This document shows, piece by piece, positions 54,446-63,737 of a DNA stretch of 64,000 nt. The DNA lies in the NCBI GenBank assembly GCA_008501765.1, contig QQUE01000002.1, positions 990,336-1,054,335 of the forward strand, given 5' to 3'. Below the pieces are notes generated by a model. The model made no database searches. It was given only the letters and a program-made list of their open reading frames with translations, and was not told where the DNA came from. Position 1 is the stretch's first letter, and every line of letters starts with the position of its first letter. The stretch comes from Calditrichota bacterium (GTDB taxonomy: Bacteria; Zhuqueibacterota; Zhuqueibacteria; Zhuqueibacterales; Geothermadaptataceae). A program made the position numbers and the translations under genes.

Positions 54446-55346
54446 AAAGTGATAACTTTCGTAGAATATTGATTGCGTAAGTCAAAATTACGGCATGTTG
54501 GATAAAATTTATTTTTTCAGGATTATGCAATTAGCGCGCCAACATATCTTTACAAATAACTTTATCTCCGGTAGCTACATAAGTTTTCATTTGATTCGAG
54601 CGTGTATGATAATTGATCCCGGTTGTCATGTTTTTTTATGATTCAAGATGGGGTATTCAGGATGCTCACCAAGAGTTCAAGGAGGTTTGATGTGATGCTC
54701 GGCTGTGCCCAGGGAATAATCTTCGCGAGCGCAAATCAGTGTGGGATGCTTGCGTATTTATTGATAATTTCCAACCAGCCGTTTCACGCTTTTTTTGCCA
54801 CTCCTCAATCCACCGATAAAGCTGATCCGGGTTGATGAGTCCAACTTTGGCCGAAACTTTACTTTATTTTCTGGTCAGGCCTGTCGAATTTTCAAAATCG
54901 TCCTAAATCACTTTGATTATATTGCTCGCAGTTATTCGTGTTTTCTGCTTATTTTTTTTGTACGATATAGTATGCGTGTTTTTGCGGTCAGGTTTCAGGG
55001 AATCAATACACCTTTCCCCGCCTCAACGACAAAATCGAGTAGATTTCTGGCTTTGAAATGCATCGCAGCGCCCTGCTTTTACAAAGGGCATTGCTGTATT
55101 CTACAGATTTTTAATTGCTTTATGCTTTAAAAATGTTTAAATATTCAGCTTGTTATTTTAAGTATAGGCCAATTTAAATTAATAGTCAAGTCTGTTTTAT
55201 ACGTTGCCGTAGCAGGTTAAAATCAATAAAAATCAATTCGTTATAACTCACCCTTCGACTCTTTGAAATGTTTTATAAATCATCACCAATATTTCAGTAT
55301 CGATTCGATGCAACCAAAATTATTCGGTGCTAAAATCAAGGCTATC
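54446..55346. other. Gene-poor divergent region
   Basis: About 900 bp with no gene I accept. On the minus strand at about 54680-54850 a frame reads PDQLYRWIEEWQKKRETAG, which may be the remnant of a transposase-type or other gene, without start or good context. A hairpin GCCCT/AGGGC occurs at 55070-55089. The rest is AT-rich and presumably carries promoters for both sides. Confidence 0.45.
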
Positions 55347-56150
55347 ATGAAAAGACAAAAAGAATTATATTGGGATCGATACCAGCTTAAGCTTAACGAG
55401 ATTAGGAAAATTGAGATAGCGGATTTAAAACTTTATTTCCAGTTGTTGAAAAATGAAATAAAAGTGGGATCTACTTATTCGAAGGGCAACAAGGTGCACG
55501 ATAATATTTCCCTGCCGGAAAACCTGGAATGGAGACGTTGGCCTTTGCGTAAAGAAATATCAACAATACAGCTGGACCCAGTTCTTCCCGACCGACCTAT
55601 CCTCGTAAGCCCGGAGTCGTCATTTAGTCTCCTGGAAAATTTCGAATCCAGGCATTACGTTCGCTTTCCGGTTTCAGTAAAAATAGCGATGGTTTATGAT
55701 AAAAAGACAGTTGATCTGTTTGAAATCCCAACAATTAAATTGTCCAATACATGGTTTGGTACTTTTAATGAGGGGGAGGCCTGTTATGGTATTTCATCGG
55801 GTATCCGAACTGAAATTGAACCTGATACTACCAGGCCTTATATGGCCATTTGTCCGCTGTTATTAAAAAACAAGACTGAAGAATCATTGTTTGTTGGCAA
55901 GATTTGTGTGCGTTCAGATTATCTTTCGTTATTCCTGCACGAATCGCAGCTATGGACGAATGAAATGGGAATATCTTATGTTGGTAAAAATGAGATCAGT
56001 CAGGTTCAAGTGTCAGCGCGAGGACCGGCAAACGCGCCGGGAGCCACGCTTATAACCAAAGCGCGAAGCGCGGTGAAAAAAACACTATCCGCCCGCTCAT
56101 TTGTCAGCATAAAGGATTTTTATGGGGCGGGTTTGTTTACCAGTAGATAG
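55347..56150 (+). CDS. DUF432-like protein paired with MscS
   Basis: I choose the ATG at 55347, with AAGG 5 bp upstream; ATG 55308 is an alternative. The 267-residue protein is soluble with many beta strands and contains ESRHYVRFPVSVKI, GEACYGISSGIRTE and YLSLFLHESQLWTNEM. It resembles the DUF432 family, which I recall next to mechanosensitive channels in archaea and bacteria. It has no catalytic motif I recognise. It ends 9 bp before the second MscS gene, so a role in channel control is plausible. Confidence 0.6.
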   Translation: MKRQKELYWDRYQLKLNEIRKIEIADLKLYFQLLKNEIKVGSTYSKGNKVHDNISLPENLEWRRWPLRKEISTIQLDPVLPDRPILVSPESSFSLLENFESRHYVRFPVSVKIAMVYDKKTVDLFEIPTIKLSNTWFGTFNEGEACYGISSGIRTEIEPDTTRPYMAICPLLLKNKTEESLFVGKICVRSDYLSLFLHESQLWTNEMGISYVGKNEISQVQVSARGPANAPGATLITKARSAVKKTLSARSFVSIKDFYGAGLFTSR

Positions 56151-56159
56151 GGAGTAATA

Positions 56160-57035
56160 ATGGAATCCTTTTTTGATATTGACTTTGGCTCTTATTTGAC
56201 GCAGAAAAACTTGTCGGTTTTTTTAAGACTCATGTTTTGGGTTGTGATTGGATTTCCGCTGGTACATTTTACAGCAAAATGGGTACAGAAAGTAGCAGCG
56301 GAAAAAGTTTCTGCACAATTATCGATGATTTTTCAAAAACTCATTTCATATACCGGATACATTATCATTACGTTTTCTATCCTAAATATATTTGGTTTTG
56401 AAATGTCAACCCTGCTCGGTGCAGCAGGGATTATCGGAATTGCTATTGGATTTGCATCGCAAACCAGTGTATCAAATATTATAAGCGGCTGGTTTTTAAT
56501 CGCTGAAAAACCCTTTGAAGTAACGGATGTGATAACAGTTGGCAGCGTTTCTGGTGTGGTTTTGTCCGTTGACATGCTTTCAATAAAACTGCGTACATTC
56601 GATAATAAATATGTTCGAATTCCCAATGAGACGATTATTAAAACAGAAGTAACCAATATCACCCGCTTCCCGATCCGCAGGCTGGATGTTGATATTGGTG
56701 TTGCCTACAAAGAAAATGTTCAGCATGTGAAAACCGTATTGCTGAACATTGCGAAAAACAATCCTTTGTGTCTGAATGAACCGGAACCGATGATCATATT
56801 TTCAGGGTTTGGCAATTCTTCGCTTGATTTCCGGTTTCTTGTTTGGGCGCTAAAAGAAGAGTGGATGAAGCTAAAAAATTCAATTATGGAAGAAATTAAG
56901 AATCGATTTGATGAAGAGAATATAGAAATACCATTTCCTCATGTTTCTCTTTATACAGGAAGTGTAAGTAAGCCCTTTCCAGTGCAAATAACCAACCAGA
57001 ATAACAATAATGAGAACCAAAGCGGAGTATCCTGA
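56160..57035 (+). CDS. Second MscS-type mechanosensitive channel
   Basis: The 291-residue protein has the core MSTLLGAAGIIGIAIGFASQT (pore helix) and AEKPFEVTDVITVGSVSGVV (beta domain), typical of small MscS proteins. An additional helix at the N-terminus (FLRLMFWVVIGFPLVHF) anchors it. Length is near the E. coli protein (286). It starts 9 bp after the DUF432-like gene, with GGGAG upstream. Confidence 0.93.
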   Translation: MESFFDIDFGSYLTQKNLSVFLRLMFWVVIGFPLVHFTAKWVQKVAAEKVSAQLSMIFQKLISYTGYIIITFSILNIFGFEMSTLLGAAGIIGIAIGFASQTSVSNIISGWFLIAEKPFEVTDVITVGSVSGVVLSVDMLSIKLRTFDNKYVRIPNETIIKTEVTNITRFPIRRLDVDIGVAYKENVQHVKTVLLNIAKNNPLCLNEPEPMIIFSGFGNSSLDFRFLVWALKEEWMKLKNSIMEEIKNRFDEENIEIPFPHVSLYTGSVSKPFPVQITNQNNNNENQSGVS

Positions 57036-57765
57036 ACGTAAAAAAATATGAAACGGATTTATATTCATCCGCTCGTCATTGAAAATGTGTTCAACACAGC
57101 GCATTTGCAAATGGAAAAAATGCGCAGACTCTTTTTGCTGTGATCCATATAGTTAATAATAGTGAAGAAATCCAGGAGCAACCTGCGAACAAAAAAAATG
57201 ATTTTGCTGATAATTTCGTTCCATCTTTTCAGCGCCAAAGTGCGATATTTTCATTTCGTTTCGGGAACACTTTAAAAACAACAAAGCATGATTCTTAAAA
57301 GTGGATAAGGTTATTAGTCCCATACCATCACTCATCCAATCTCAATTTTAACCTGCATATGCGGTGTGAACTTCGATACGGAGATCAGCCCAATTTATTT
57401 GCCGGGTTCAGGCAGCCAAATTGGTATTATTTTCGTTTTGTATGTTGATTAAAGAAGAAATTAAGTGGTTAAAACTCATATGATCATTGCCGTTATCACT
57501 TTAACACTTATTTTTAGCCCATTCTGGATTTTATTTGTTTAATCCACGGTGAAGACATTTGATGATTTTGAACCTAATAATATTTTACTGAAGAAGTTGA
57601 CTTACATTGAGTTAAGACGTGTGGTCACAAAATGTTGAGGTGAGCATCATCGATTTTTAATAGAAGGATTTCTATTATTCGCTATCCATTCATCGTGATG
57701 GTGCTGGTTTTGAAGCCTTGCTCTGAAATATAAATCCAACAATTTACAACCAAAAGGAATCACAA
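57036..57765. other. Intergenic region before the cotransporter gene
   Basis: No accepted gene. Two very short open frames touch as ATGA at 57480, coding 13 and 20 residues (the second is one hydrophobic helix), but lack ribosome sites. No terminator was clear. Confidence 0.4.
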
Positions 57766-60006
57766 GTGAATAATCATAAAACCTCCGGCAAAGGATATGG
57801 ATTTGGTACAGCCCCGGTATTTTTAGCTGCAATCAGCACTATTTTAGGCGCCATTTTATTCCTGCGTTTTGGCTATGCTGTCGCTCACACAGGAATGTTG
57901 GGCACGATATTGATTATTTTAATTGGACATGCCATTACCATCCCGACTGCCCTGGCCATTGCAGAAATTGCAACGAACTTGAAGGTGGAAGGTGGTGGAG
58001 AATATTTTATCATCAGCCGCTCCTTTGGATCGATGGTCGGGGGAACTATTGGCATCTCGCTCTATTTTTCACAAGCAATATCAGTGGCGTTTTATATGAT
58101 TGCTTTTGCCGAGGCATTTACCCCCCTATTTGCATGGTTTCAAAATGTTTCCGGTTTTACACCCCAAACCTGGATGATCAGTATTCCAGCCTCCATTATT
58201 TTGCTTTTGGTGATTTTAAAAAAAGGCGCTACCCTGGGCGTCTCCGCCCTCTGGGTAGTTGTTGGCATTCTGATTGTTTCATTGGCGATGTTCTTTCTTG
58301 GCAATTCCACAACAGAACCTGCAACTTTCGATATATTTGCCAAGGTGGCCGATCCGGATAATTTTTTCATCGTATTCGCTATTATTTTTCCTGCTTTCAC
58401 AGGAATGACCGCGGGAGTGGGTCTTTCCGGCGACTTAAAAAATCCTCGTAAATCTATCCCTTTGGGAACATTGACGGCAACGCTTACCGGGATGATAGTT
58501 TATATATTGATCGTAGTTAAATTATCCTACAGCCTTTCACCCGAAAGTATGGCAGCCAATCAATTCGCCATGGGAGAAGTTGCGCTTTGGAGCCCGATTA
58601 TCCCAATTGGGCTTGCAGCCGCCACACTGTCCTCGGCTATTGGCTCCATTCTGATCGCACCGCGAACGATGCAGGCATTGGCGGGTGACGACATCTTTCC
58701 GGTTCCCCGATTTAATGAGCTTCTTAAAAAAGGCACCGGTGAGAGCAACGAACCGGTAAACGCGACTTTAATCACGGCTGTTATTGTGCTTGTATTTGTA
58801 TCCATGGGCAGTGTTGATTTTGTGGCACAAATCATCAGCATGTTTTTTATGATTACCTATGGTTCACTTTGCCTCGTCAGTTTTTTAGAGCATTTTGCTG
58901 GAAATACTTCTTATCGTCCTACTTTTCGTTCCAAGTGGTATTTATCATTAATTGGCGCCATTGCGTGTTTTGTGATGATGTTCCAAATGGCGCCCTTGTA
59001 TGCTTTTTTCGCCGTTATCGCTATCATTATTATCTATTTAAGTTTAAAACGCGGCCGTGAAGAAGAAGATGATTTATCTGCAATGGTCAAAGGGGTTCTC
59101 TTTCAACTAACCCGCCGTCTGCAAGTGCTGATTCAAAGAAAACATACGGAAGTTGCAGTAACCGGTTGGCGGCCGTCCTTTATCGCTGTGTCCTCAACTT
59201 CATTAACACGCCTGGCTCCTTTTGATCTGCTACGGTGGATTTCTCATTATTATGGATTTGGTACGTTTATTCATTTTATTAAAGGGCTTTTGGATGAAAC
59301 CAACAACGATGAAGCCAGGAAAAAACTGAATCAGCTTATTCAGCAGGGGAAAGCAAGCCGTGCCGGTATTTATGTTGATACTATAATATCCCCCAGCTTT
59401 AAAACAGCGATCGCACAAATAGTGCAAATCCCAGGAATTTCCGGGATGGACAATAATAGCATTCTTTTTGAATTTCATGAAGATGATCAGCAGGACATTA
59501 CTGATATAATAGAAGGGTGTCAGTTTGCTGCTTTTGTCAATTTTAATATTTGTGTATTGCGATCGTCGGAACGTCACTTTGGCTATAAAAAGAAAATCCA
59601 CCTATGGTTAACCCCGGGCGATTATCGCAATGCCAACATGATGATACTTTTGGCTTATATCTTGTTAGGTCACCCTGAATGGAAGGGGTGTGAAATTGAA
59701 TTATTTGCTGCGGCTGAAAAGAATGAAATGCCGAAACAAATTGCGCGCCTGTATCAGCTTATTGACCAGGGACGTATCCCAATTTCACGTAAAAATGTCC
59801 AAAAAATGCCCTGGGATAAAAAGAAAACAACTTATGAGTCAATGGTTTCCACCCATTCTGATGAAGCTGATTTGGTTATTATGGGTTTTTCATTGCAGAA
59901 AATTACAAAAGAGCAGGGGGACTTTTTTAAAAGATTTGAAAATATTAAGGATATATTGTTTGTCAGAGCCGGGCAGGATATTGCCATTAAAGAAACGGAT
60001 GTTTAA
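57766..60006 (+). CDS. SLC12-like cation-chloride cotransporter homologue
   Basis: The 746-residue protein starts with GTG at 57766 (AAGGA 8 bp upstream). The membrane part has about 12 helices and starts GFGTAPVFLAAISTILGAIL. The ISTILGAILFLRFGYAV and later NPRKSIPLGTLTATLTG are characteristic of APC-superfamily SLC12 relatives. The C-terminal cytosolic part (about 450-746) contains IHLWLTPGDYRNANMMILLA and DLVIMGFSL, matching the SLC12 C-terminal domain. The expected role is coupled transport of K+ or Na+ with chloride. The gene follows two channel-like genes. Confidence 0.85.
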   Translation: MNNHKTSGKGYGFGTAPVFLAAISTILGAILFLRFGYAVAHTGMLGTILIILIGHAITIPTALAIAEIATNLKVEGGGEYFIISRSFGSMVGGTIGISLYFSQAISVAFYMIAFAEAFTPLFAWFQNVSGFTPQTWMISIPASIILLLVILKKGATLGVSALWVVVGILIVSLAMFFLGNSTTEPATFDIFAKVADPDNFFIVFAIIFPAFTGMTAGVGLSGDLKNPRKSIPLGTLTATLTGMIVYILIVVKLSYSLSPESMAANQFAMGEVALWSPIIPIGLAAATLSSAIGSILIAPRTMQALAGDDIFPVPRFNELLKKGTGESNEPVNATLITAVIVLVFVSMGSVDFVAQIISMFFMITYGSLCLVSFLEHFAGNTSYRPTFRSKWYLSLIGAIACFVMMFQMAPLYAFFAVIAIIIIYLSLKRGREEEDDLSAMVKGVLFQLTRRLQVLIQRKHTEVAVTGWRPSFIAVSSTSLTRLAPFDLLRWISHYYGFGTFIHFIKGLLDETNNDEARKKLNQLIQQGKASRAGIYVDTIISPSFKTAIAQIVQIPGISGMDNNSILFEFHEDDQQDITDIIEGCQFAAFVNFNICVLRSSERHFGYKKKIHLWLTPGDYRNANMMILLAYILLGHPEWKGCEIELFAAAEKNEMPKQIARLYQLIDQGRIPISRKNVQKMPWDKKKTTYESMVSTHSDEADLVIMGFSLQKITKEQGDFFKRFENIKDILFVRAGQDIAIKETDV

Positions 60007-60194
60007 TTATACAGATAATTGAAACGTTAGAAATAGGCAGTGCAAGACTTAAGGGCAATGTCTTTTCGGAGAAGAGGAAACGTATGGTGCCCAATGGATA
60101 ACTTAAAGGAGTTTCTAATTATCCATTCACTACCATTTTCCTTCCATTAATACCTGATGCATTTTAATCCATCATTTTTTTACACGAGGATTTT

Positions 60195-60296
60195 GTTACG
60201 AAACTCCATGAGTCGCAGCTCGAAGAACTGCTGAAAGATTACAATTCCCAAGACGCCATTCTGGGTGAGGATGGTCCGGTTTAACAGCTTTAAAAA
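60195..60296 (+). pseudogene. Decayed N-terminal fragment of an IS256-family transposase
   Basis: In one plus-strand frame the DNA reads VTKLHESQLEELLKDYN then SQDAILGEDG, close to the start of IS256-type transposases (LEELLKDY...ILGENGLLKQLTK). It is broken by TAA and TAA codons at the KQLTK-like part. No terminal repeats or remaining gene were found. Family match is from memory. Confidence 0.55.
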
Positions 60297-60353
60297 ACGT
60301 GTGTCAGGAAAAGCATCGTTCTGCACCTAACGAACCAGCCACTTACCGAAATT

Positions 60354-60389
60354 AAAAAAAGGCCAACATTTTTTTAAATGTTGGCCTTT
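60354..60389 (-). terminator. Rho-independent terminator after tRNA-Asn
   Basis: A GGCCAACATTT/AAATGTTGGCC stem (60361-60371 with 60376-60386) is followed on the minus strand by seven T residues. It lies 12-15 bp after the tRNA 3' end. Confidence 0.88.
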
Positions 60390-60400
60390 GTCCTGCCTTG

Positions 60401-60473
60401 CTCCCGAGGTAGGACTTGAACCTACGACCCAGTGGTTAACAGCCACTTGCTCTGCCAGCTGAGCTACTCGGGA
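60401..60473 (-). tRNA. tRNA-Asn (anticodon GTT)
   Basis: A 73-nt cloverleaf on the minus strand. The 7-bp acceptor stem TCCCGAG pairs with CTCGGGA and the discriminator is G. The anticodon loop CTGTTAA contains GTT, and the T-loop is TTCAAGT in a GTAGG/CCTAC stem. CCA is not encoded. It has its own promoter and terminator. Confidence 0.95.
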
Positions 60474-60505
60474 ATTTCACAACTGTATAGTATTTTGAAG
60501 AACAG

Positions 60506-60535
60506 ATAATATAAGAATTACCAAATAATTGTCAA
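60506..60535 (-). promoter_or_regulatory. Strong promoter of tRNA-Asn
   Basis: On the minus strand a perfect -35 TTGACA (60535-60530) is followed by TATATT (16-bp spacer) or TATTAT (18-bp spacer), about 33-40 bp before the tRNA 5' end. Confidence 0.75.
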
Positions 60536-60845
60536 TAAGAATTTTAAATCATTTGATGGGATAATATAAATATAATTTTATTGTAGCAGGGTTACTTTTA
60601 TTGTGGCAATAAAATCAAAGCTGTGTCAATATCAAACGCCAAAACCGGAATTGAATCTTTCATGTTCAATAAAATCAGAGAGCTCACTTCTGTCATTTTT
60701 TTCGATAATAGTAAACACACATTAAGGTTTTGCAAAGAGCCGTATTTAGCTTGTTTCTTTGTCTGATAATGCTAAAATAGCTCTACCCAATTATTAATAT
60801 TCCGGCTTTAGAAATTTCATAAAACAGGTTAAGGCATCTTTGGCT

Positions 60846-61238
60846 ATGACAACGCGAAATAAAAAACTGATGATTGTCGATGACGAACCACTCTTTCAGG
60901 AATTAATGCAAGATATTTTTCGAAAAATGGACATTGCAATTACCAGCGCCTACAATGGCCATGAGGCGTTGGCGCAACCGGAACATGATTTATATGTACT
61001 CGATTTAGGGATGCCGGGACTGGATGGAATTTCGACACTCTGTGCTTTGCAGGAACAATTTGACCGCCAGGTGCCGGCTATTTTAATTACAGGATATGAT
61101 ATTTCCAGCCTTGAATATTTGAAAGATGAACACGGAATCAGCGCTATTTTGCAAAAACCATTTGATGTTGATTCACTAAAAATTCTAATCGAAGATCATT
61201 TTTCGAATGCGCGGCCCATGAATTTTTGCAGCGAATGA
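60846..61238 (+). CDS. Single-domain response regulator (receiver protein)
   Basis: I use ATG 60846 rather than the TTG at 60840. The 130-residue protein is one receiver domain: acidic VDDEP near residue 12, phosphoacceptor Asp in YVLDLGMPGLDG, Thr in ILITGYD, and Lys in ILQKPFD. There is no output domain, so it acts through a partner, as CheY does. No kinase is adjacent. The neighbouring DsbD-like gene converges and is probably unrelated. Confidence 0.9.
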   Translation: MTTRNKKLMIVDDEPLFQELMQDIFRKMDIAITSAYNGHEALAQPEHDLYVLDLGMPGLDGISTLCALQEQFDRQVPAILITGYDISSLEYLKDEHGISAILQKPFDVDSLKILIEDHFSNARPMNFCSE

Positions 61239-61291
61239 AAATCATATTGATGCATGCCAGCGGAAAGCTTGTCCGGCAGGCAATCCAATTA

Positions 61292-63409
61292 TTAGTTTCC
61301 TACCTTTTGTATCGCTTCCAAAATAATACTTTCTGTTATGATCTCCGGTAAAATGTGCGGTGTGGCATTTTTGCCGTCGTATAAAACATACAGCGGCACG
61401 CTGTTGCGCCCAAACTTTTCCAGCGCTTTCGATATGACAGGATCACGGTTCGTCCAGTCGGCTTTGACCGTAGCAATTCCCAATTCTTTGAATTTTTTTC
61501 CGGCTTTATCGCTAAATGCGACCCGCTCATTTACCTTGCAGCTCAAGCACCAGGATGCGGTGAAATCAATAAAAATCGGCTGGTTGTTTTCATGCAATTT
61601 TGCCAGGAGTTCTTCTGAATAAGGCTGCCACTCAATGGAGCCGGTCGTGTGCGATGATGTGGCGGCCGGTGTTAAATCTTGCGTATTCGCAACTCCAAAA
61701 TAAACTCCGGAAATCATAAAAATTGCAGCCATAATTGTGGCGATGTTTCTTGTTTTTGCGGTTGCAACGGGCGTGGCCCAGCGACCGTAAATCCAACTGC
61801 CAATACTGACAAAAAGCAGTGCGAAGAGCAAAACAGCAATGCCATCAACGCCTGTTTGATTGCCCAATACCCACACCAACCAGACAACGGTTGCCATCAT
61901 CAAAAATCCCATAAATTGTTTGAATGATTCCATCCAACGGCCCGGTTTCGGCACAAAAGTCAACAGTTTTGGCGACGAAGCCAAAACGAGATAAGGCGCC
62001 GACATTCCCAGCCCGAGAAATGTAAAAACAAGCATGGCGACCCAGGTGGGCTGTGTAAGGGCATATCCCAACGCGGAACCCATGAACGGCGCGGTACACG
62101 GCGTGGCAACAACAGTGGCTGCAACGCCGCTCCAAAATGAACCTCCGAGTCCGCTGCCGCGATCCATTTTTCCGCCGACACTCATGAGTGAGGTGCCAAT
62201 TTCAAACACGCCGAAAAGACTTAATCCAAAGAGGAAAATGATGGCAGATAAAATGACGATGAACATCGGTGATTGCAGTTGAAATCCCCAGCCGAGCTGT
62301 TCCCCGCCGGCGCGAAGCGCGATTAAAGTTCCGGCGAGCAGCCAAAACGTGATCAGGACACCGAATGTGAAAAACAGGCCGTGCTTCCAGGGTTGGCTGT
62401 CTTTTTCTCCAGCCTGGTTAACGAAACTGAGAACTTTGATTGAAAGCACTGGTAGAACACAGGGCATCAGATTGAGAATCATGCCCCCGATAAACGAAAA
62501 AATCAGCGCATAAAATAAACCTGTAGTGCTGCCGGATCCGCCAGCAGGGCTGAGATTTTTCGAGATCGGAATATCAATTTCCAATGCTTTTTCAGAGTCA
62601 GGCCCACGCCAGCCAACAGGTGAAGTCAGGACACCGGCAATTTTTGTTATAGGTGCTTCGGCATACTTCGAAACACGGAAGGTCAACCGGAAGGCATTTC
62701 CGTGTTTTGTTAAAACGGGGAGTACAGAATTTTCGATTATTCCCTCATCAAAGGGGCAAAATTCCAGTTCCTGCAGGTCTGCTGCAAATCCGGCAGGAGG
62801 CGACGCCTGAATAGTGAGAATTGTGTCATCTATGGCTGCTTCTATTGTCCAATCACTATTTTTAATGGGTAAGTTTGCACGCGTTTCAGTAAAAGCCGTT
62901 GCCCATTTATTATTGATGGCTGGAATTTCACTTGTTACCGGCAGCGTTATTTTCAATTCAGCAGAACCGGGCAGGCAGATGTTTTTACATACCAGCCAGT
63001 CGGCCGTCGCATTTAAAGTGACGTCTGTGCCGGTTTCCAGGTCGGCTGGCGTTTGTAAATCGAACAATAAAAAGACTTCGTGTGAGTAACCATAAGCGAT
63101 CAGTGGCGGCGTGACAACTCGTTCCGGATAGGGCCAATAAAACTCGGAAGCGGTGAAACCCGGTGGTAGATCCCACGTTAGCGTTGTTGGCAAACCGGCA
63201 TCTCCCGGGTTGCGCCAGTAAGTGTGCCATTCCGGATCCATTTTTAAGCGCAAAGCCATGGAAGCTTTGTTGCCCGGTTTAATTGCGGTAAATTCAGAAA
63301 TGAGTTCGGCTTCTACGTATTCAACTTTTACAGCTTGTGCATTCAGTGATGAAAATATCGCGATCCCGGCAAGGATTATAATTGAAAATGCTTTTTTCAT
63401 ATCGATCAT
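61292..63409 (-). CDS. DsbD/ScsB-like thiol:disulfide interchange protein
   Basis: This 705-residue protein has a signal peptide and an N-terminal periplasmic domain with a Cys pair (WLVCKNICLPG). A membrane core of about 8 helices has the reactive Cys in LMPCVLPVLSIKV and VATPCTAPFMGSALG. The C-terminal thioredoxin domain has the site SWCLSCKVNE. It carries reducing power from the cytoplasm to periplasmic disulfides. The architecture is complete. It may start at 63409 or at the second ATG at 63400. The OsmC-type gene lies divergently. Confidence 0.93.
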   Translation of the reverse strand: MIDMKKAFSIIILAGIAIFSSLNAQAVKVEYVEAELISEFTAIKPGNKASMALRLKMDPEWHTYWRNPGDAGLPTTLTWDLPPGFTASEFYWPYPERVVTPPLIAYGYSHEVFLLFDLQTPADLETGTDVTLNATADWLVCKNICLPGSAELKITLPVTSEIPAINNKWATAFTETRANLPIKNSDWTIEAAIDDTILTIQASPPAGFAADLQELEFCPFDEGIIENSVLPVLTKHGNAFRLTFRVSKYAEAPITKIAGVLTSPVGWRGPDSEKALEIDIPISKNLSPAGGSGSTTGLFYALIFSFIGGMILNLMPCVLPVLSIKVLSFVNQAGEKDSQPWKHGLFFTFGVLITFWLLAGTLIALRAGGEQLGWGFQLQSPMFIVILSAIIFLFGLSLFGVFEIGTSLMSVGGKMDRGSGLGGSFWSGVAATVVATPCTAPFMGSALGYALTQPTWVAMLVFTFLGLGMSAPYLVLASSPKLLTFVPKPGRWMESFKQFMGFLMMATVVWLVWVLGNQTGVDGIAVLLFALLFVSIGSWIYGRWATPVATAKTRNIATIMAAIFMISGVYFGVANTQDLTPAATSSHTTGSIEWQPYSEELLAKLHENNQPIFIDFTASWCLSCKVNERVAFSDKAGKKFKELGIATVKADWTNRDPVISKALEKFGRNSVPLYVLYDGKNATPHILPEIITESIILEAIQKVGN

Positions 63410-63737
63410 TCTTTCGTAGGGTAAAAAGGCGGTGTTCTTTTGAAAAATCGTAATTTAGAACATTAAAATAACATTTTGTATTTCCAATAAATTTTATTCA
63501 TTTTTTGGAAAATATGCGAATGTTTTTGCTATTATCCATCGTGCCTGTTGAAATTCGCTTTTTTCCTTTCGAACGCCCGCAGAAATTTTCACGAAAATTT
63601 AAGAATGAATGGATAGAAATCAGGATGACAGGCAGGCTAAAATAAAAGGTTGATGAAAAAATTGAAAATAATGGTTATAATATCAACCTGTTACACGAAT
63701 AAAACTATGGCAGCCAGATCACATAAGAGGTATTTGA
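63410..63737. other. Divergent intergenic region
   Basis: Promoter space between the DsbD-like gene and the OsmC gene. A 43-codon open frame (63514-63645) is present but has no family features. I accept no gene. AGAGG at 63726-63730 is the ribosome site of the OsmC gene. Confidence 0.4.

Larger units (their letters stand above)
60007..60845. other. Intergenic region with tRNA and transposase relic
   Basis: Besides the transposase relic, the tRNA and its promoter and terminator (listed separately), no gene is seen. The part at 60536-60845 is AT-rich and presumably carries the promoter of the receiver gene. Confidence 0.5.

Noticed and set aside
57441-57542. Two overlapping mini-genes of 13 and 20 residues
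   Set aside because: The ATGA overlap is striking, but neither has a ribosome site and the length is too short to judge.
63514-63645. 43-codon open frame before the OsmC gene
   Set aside because: Mixed composition, no recognisable family and only a weak GGA upstream.
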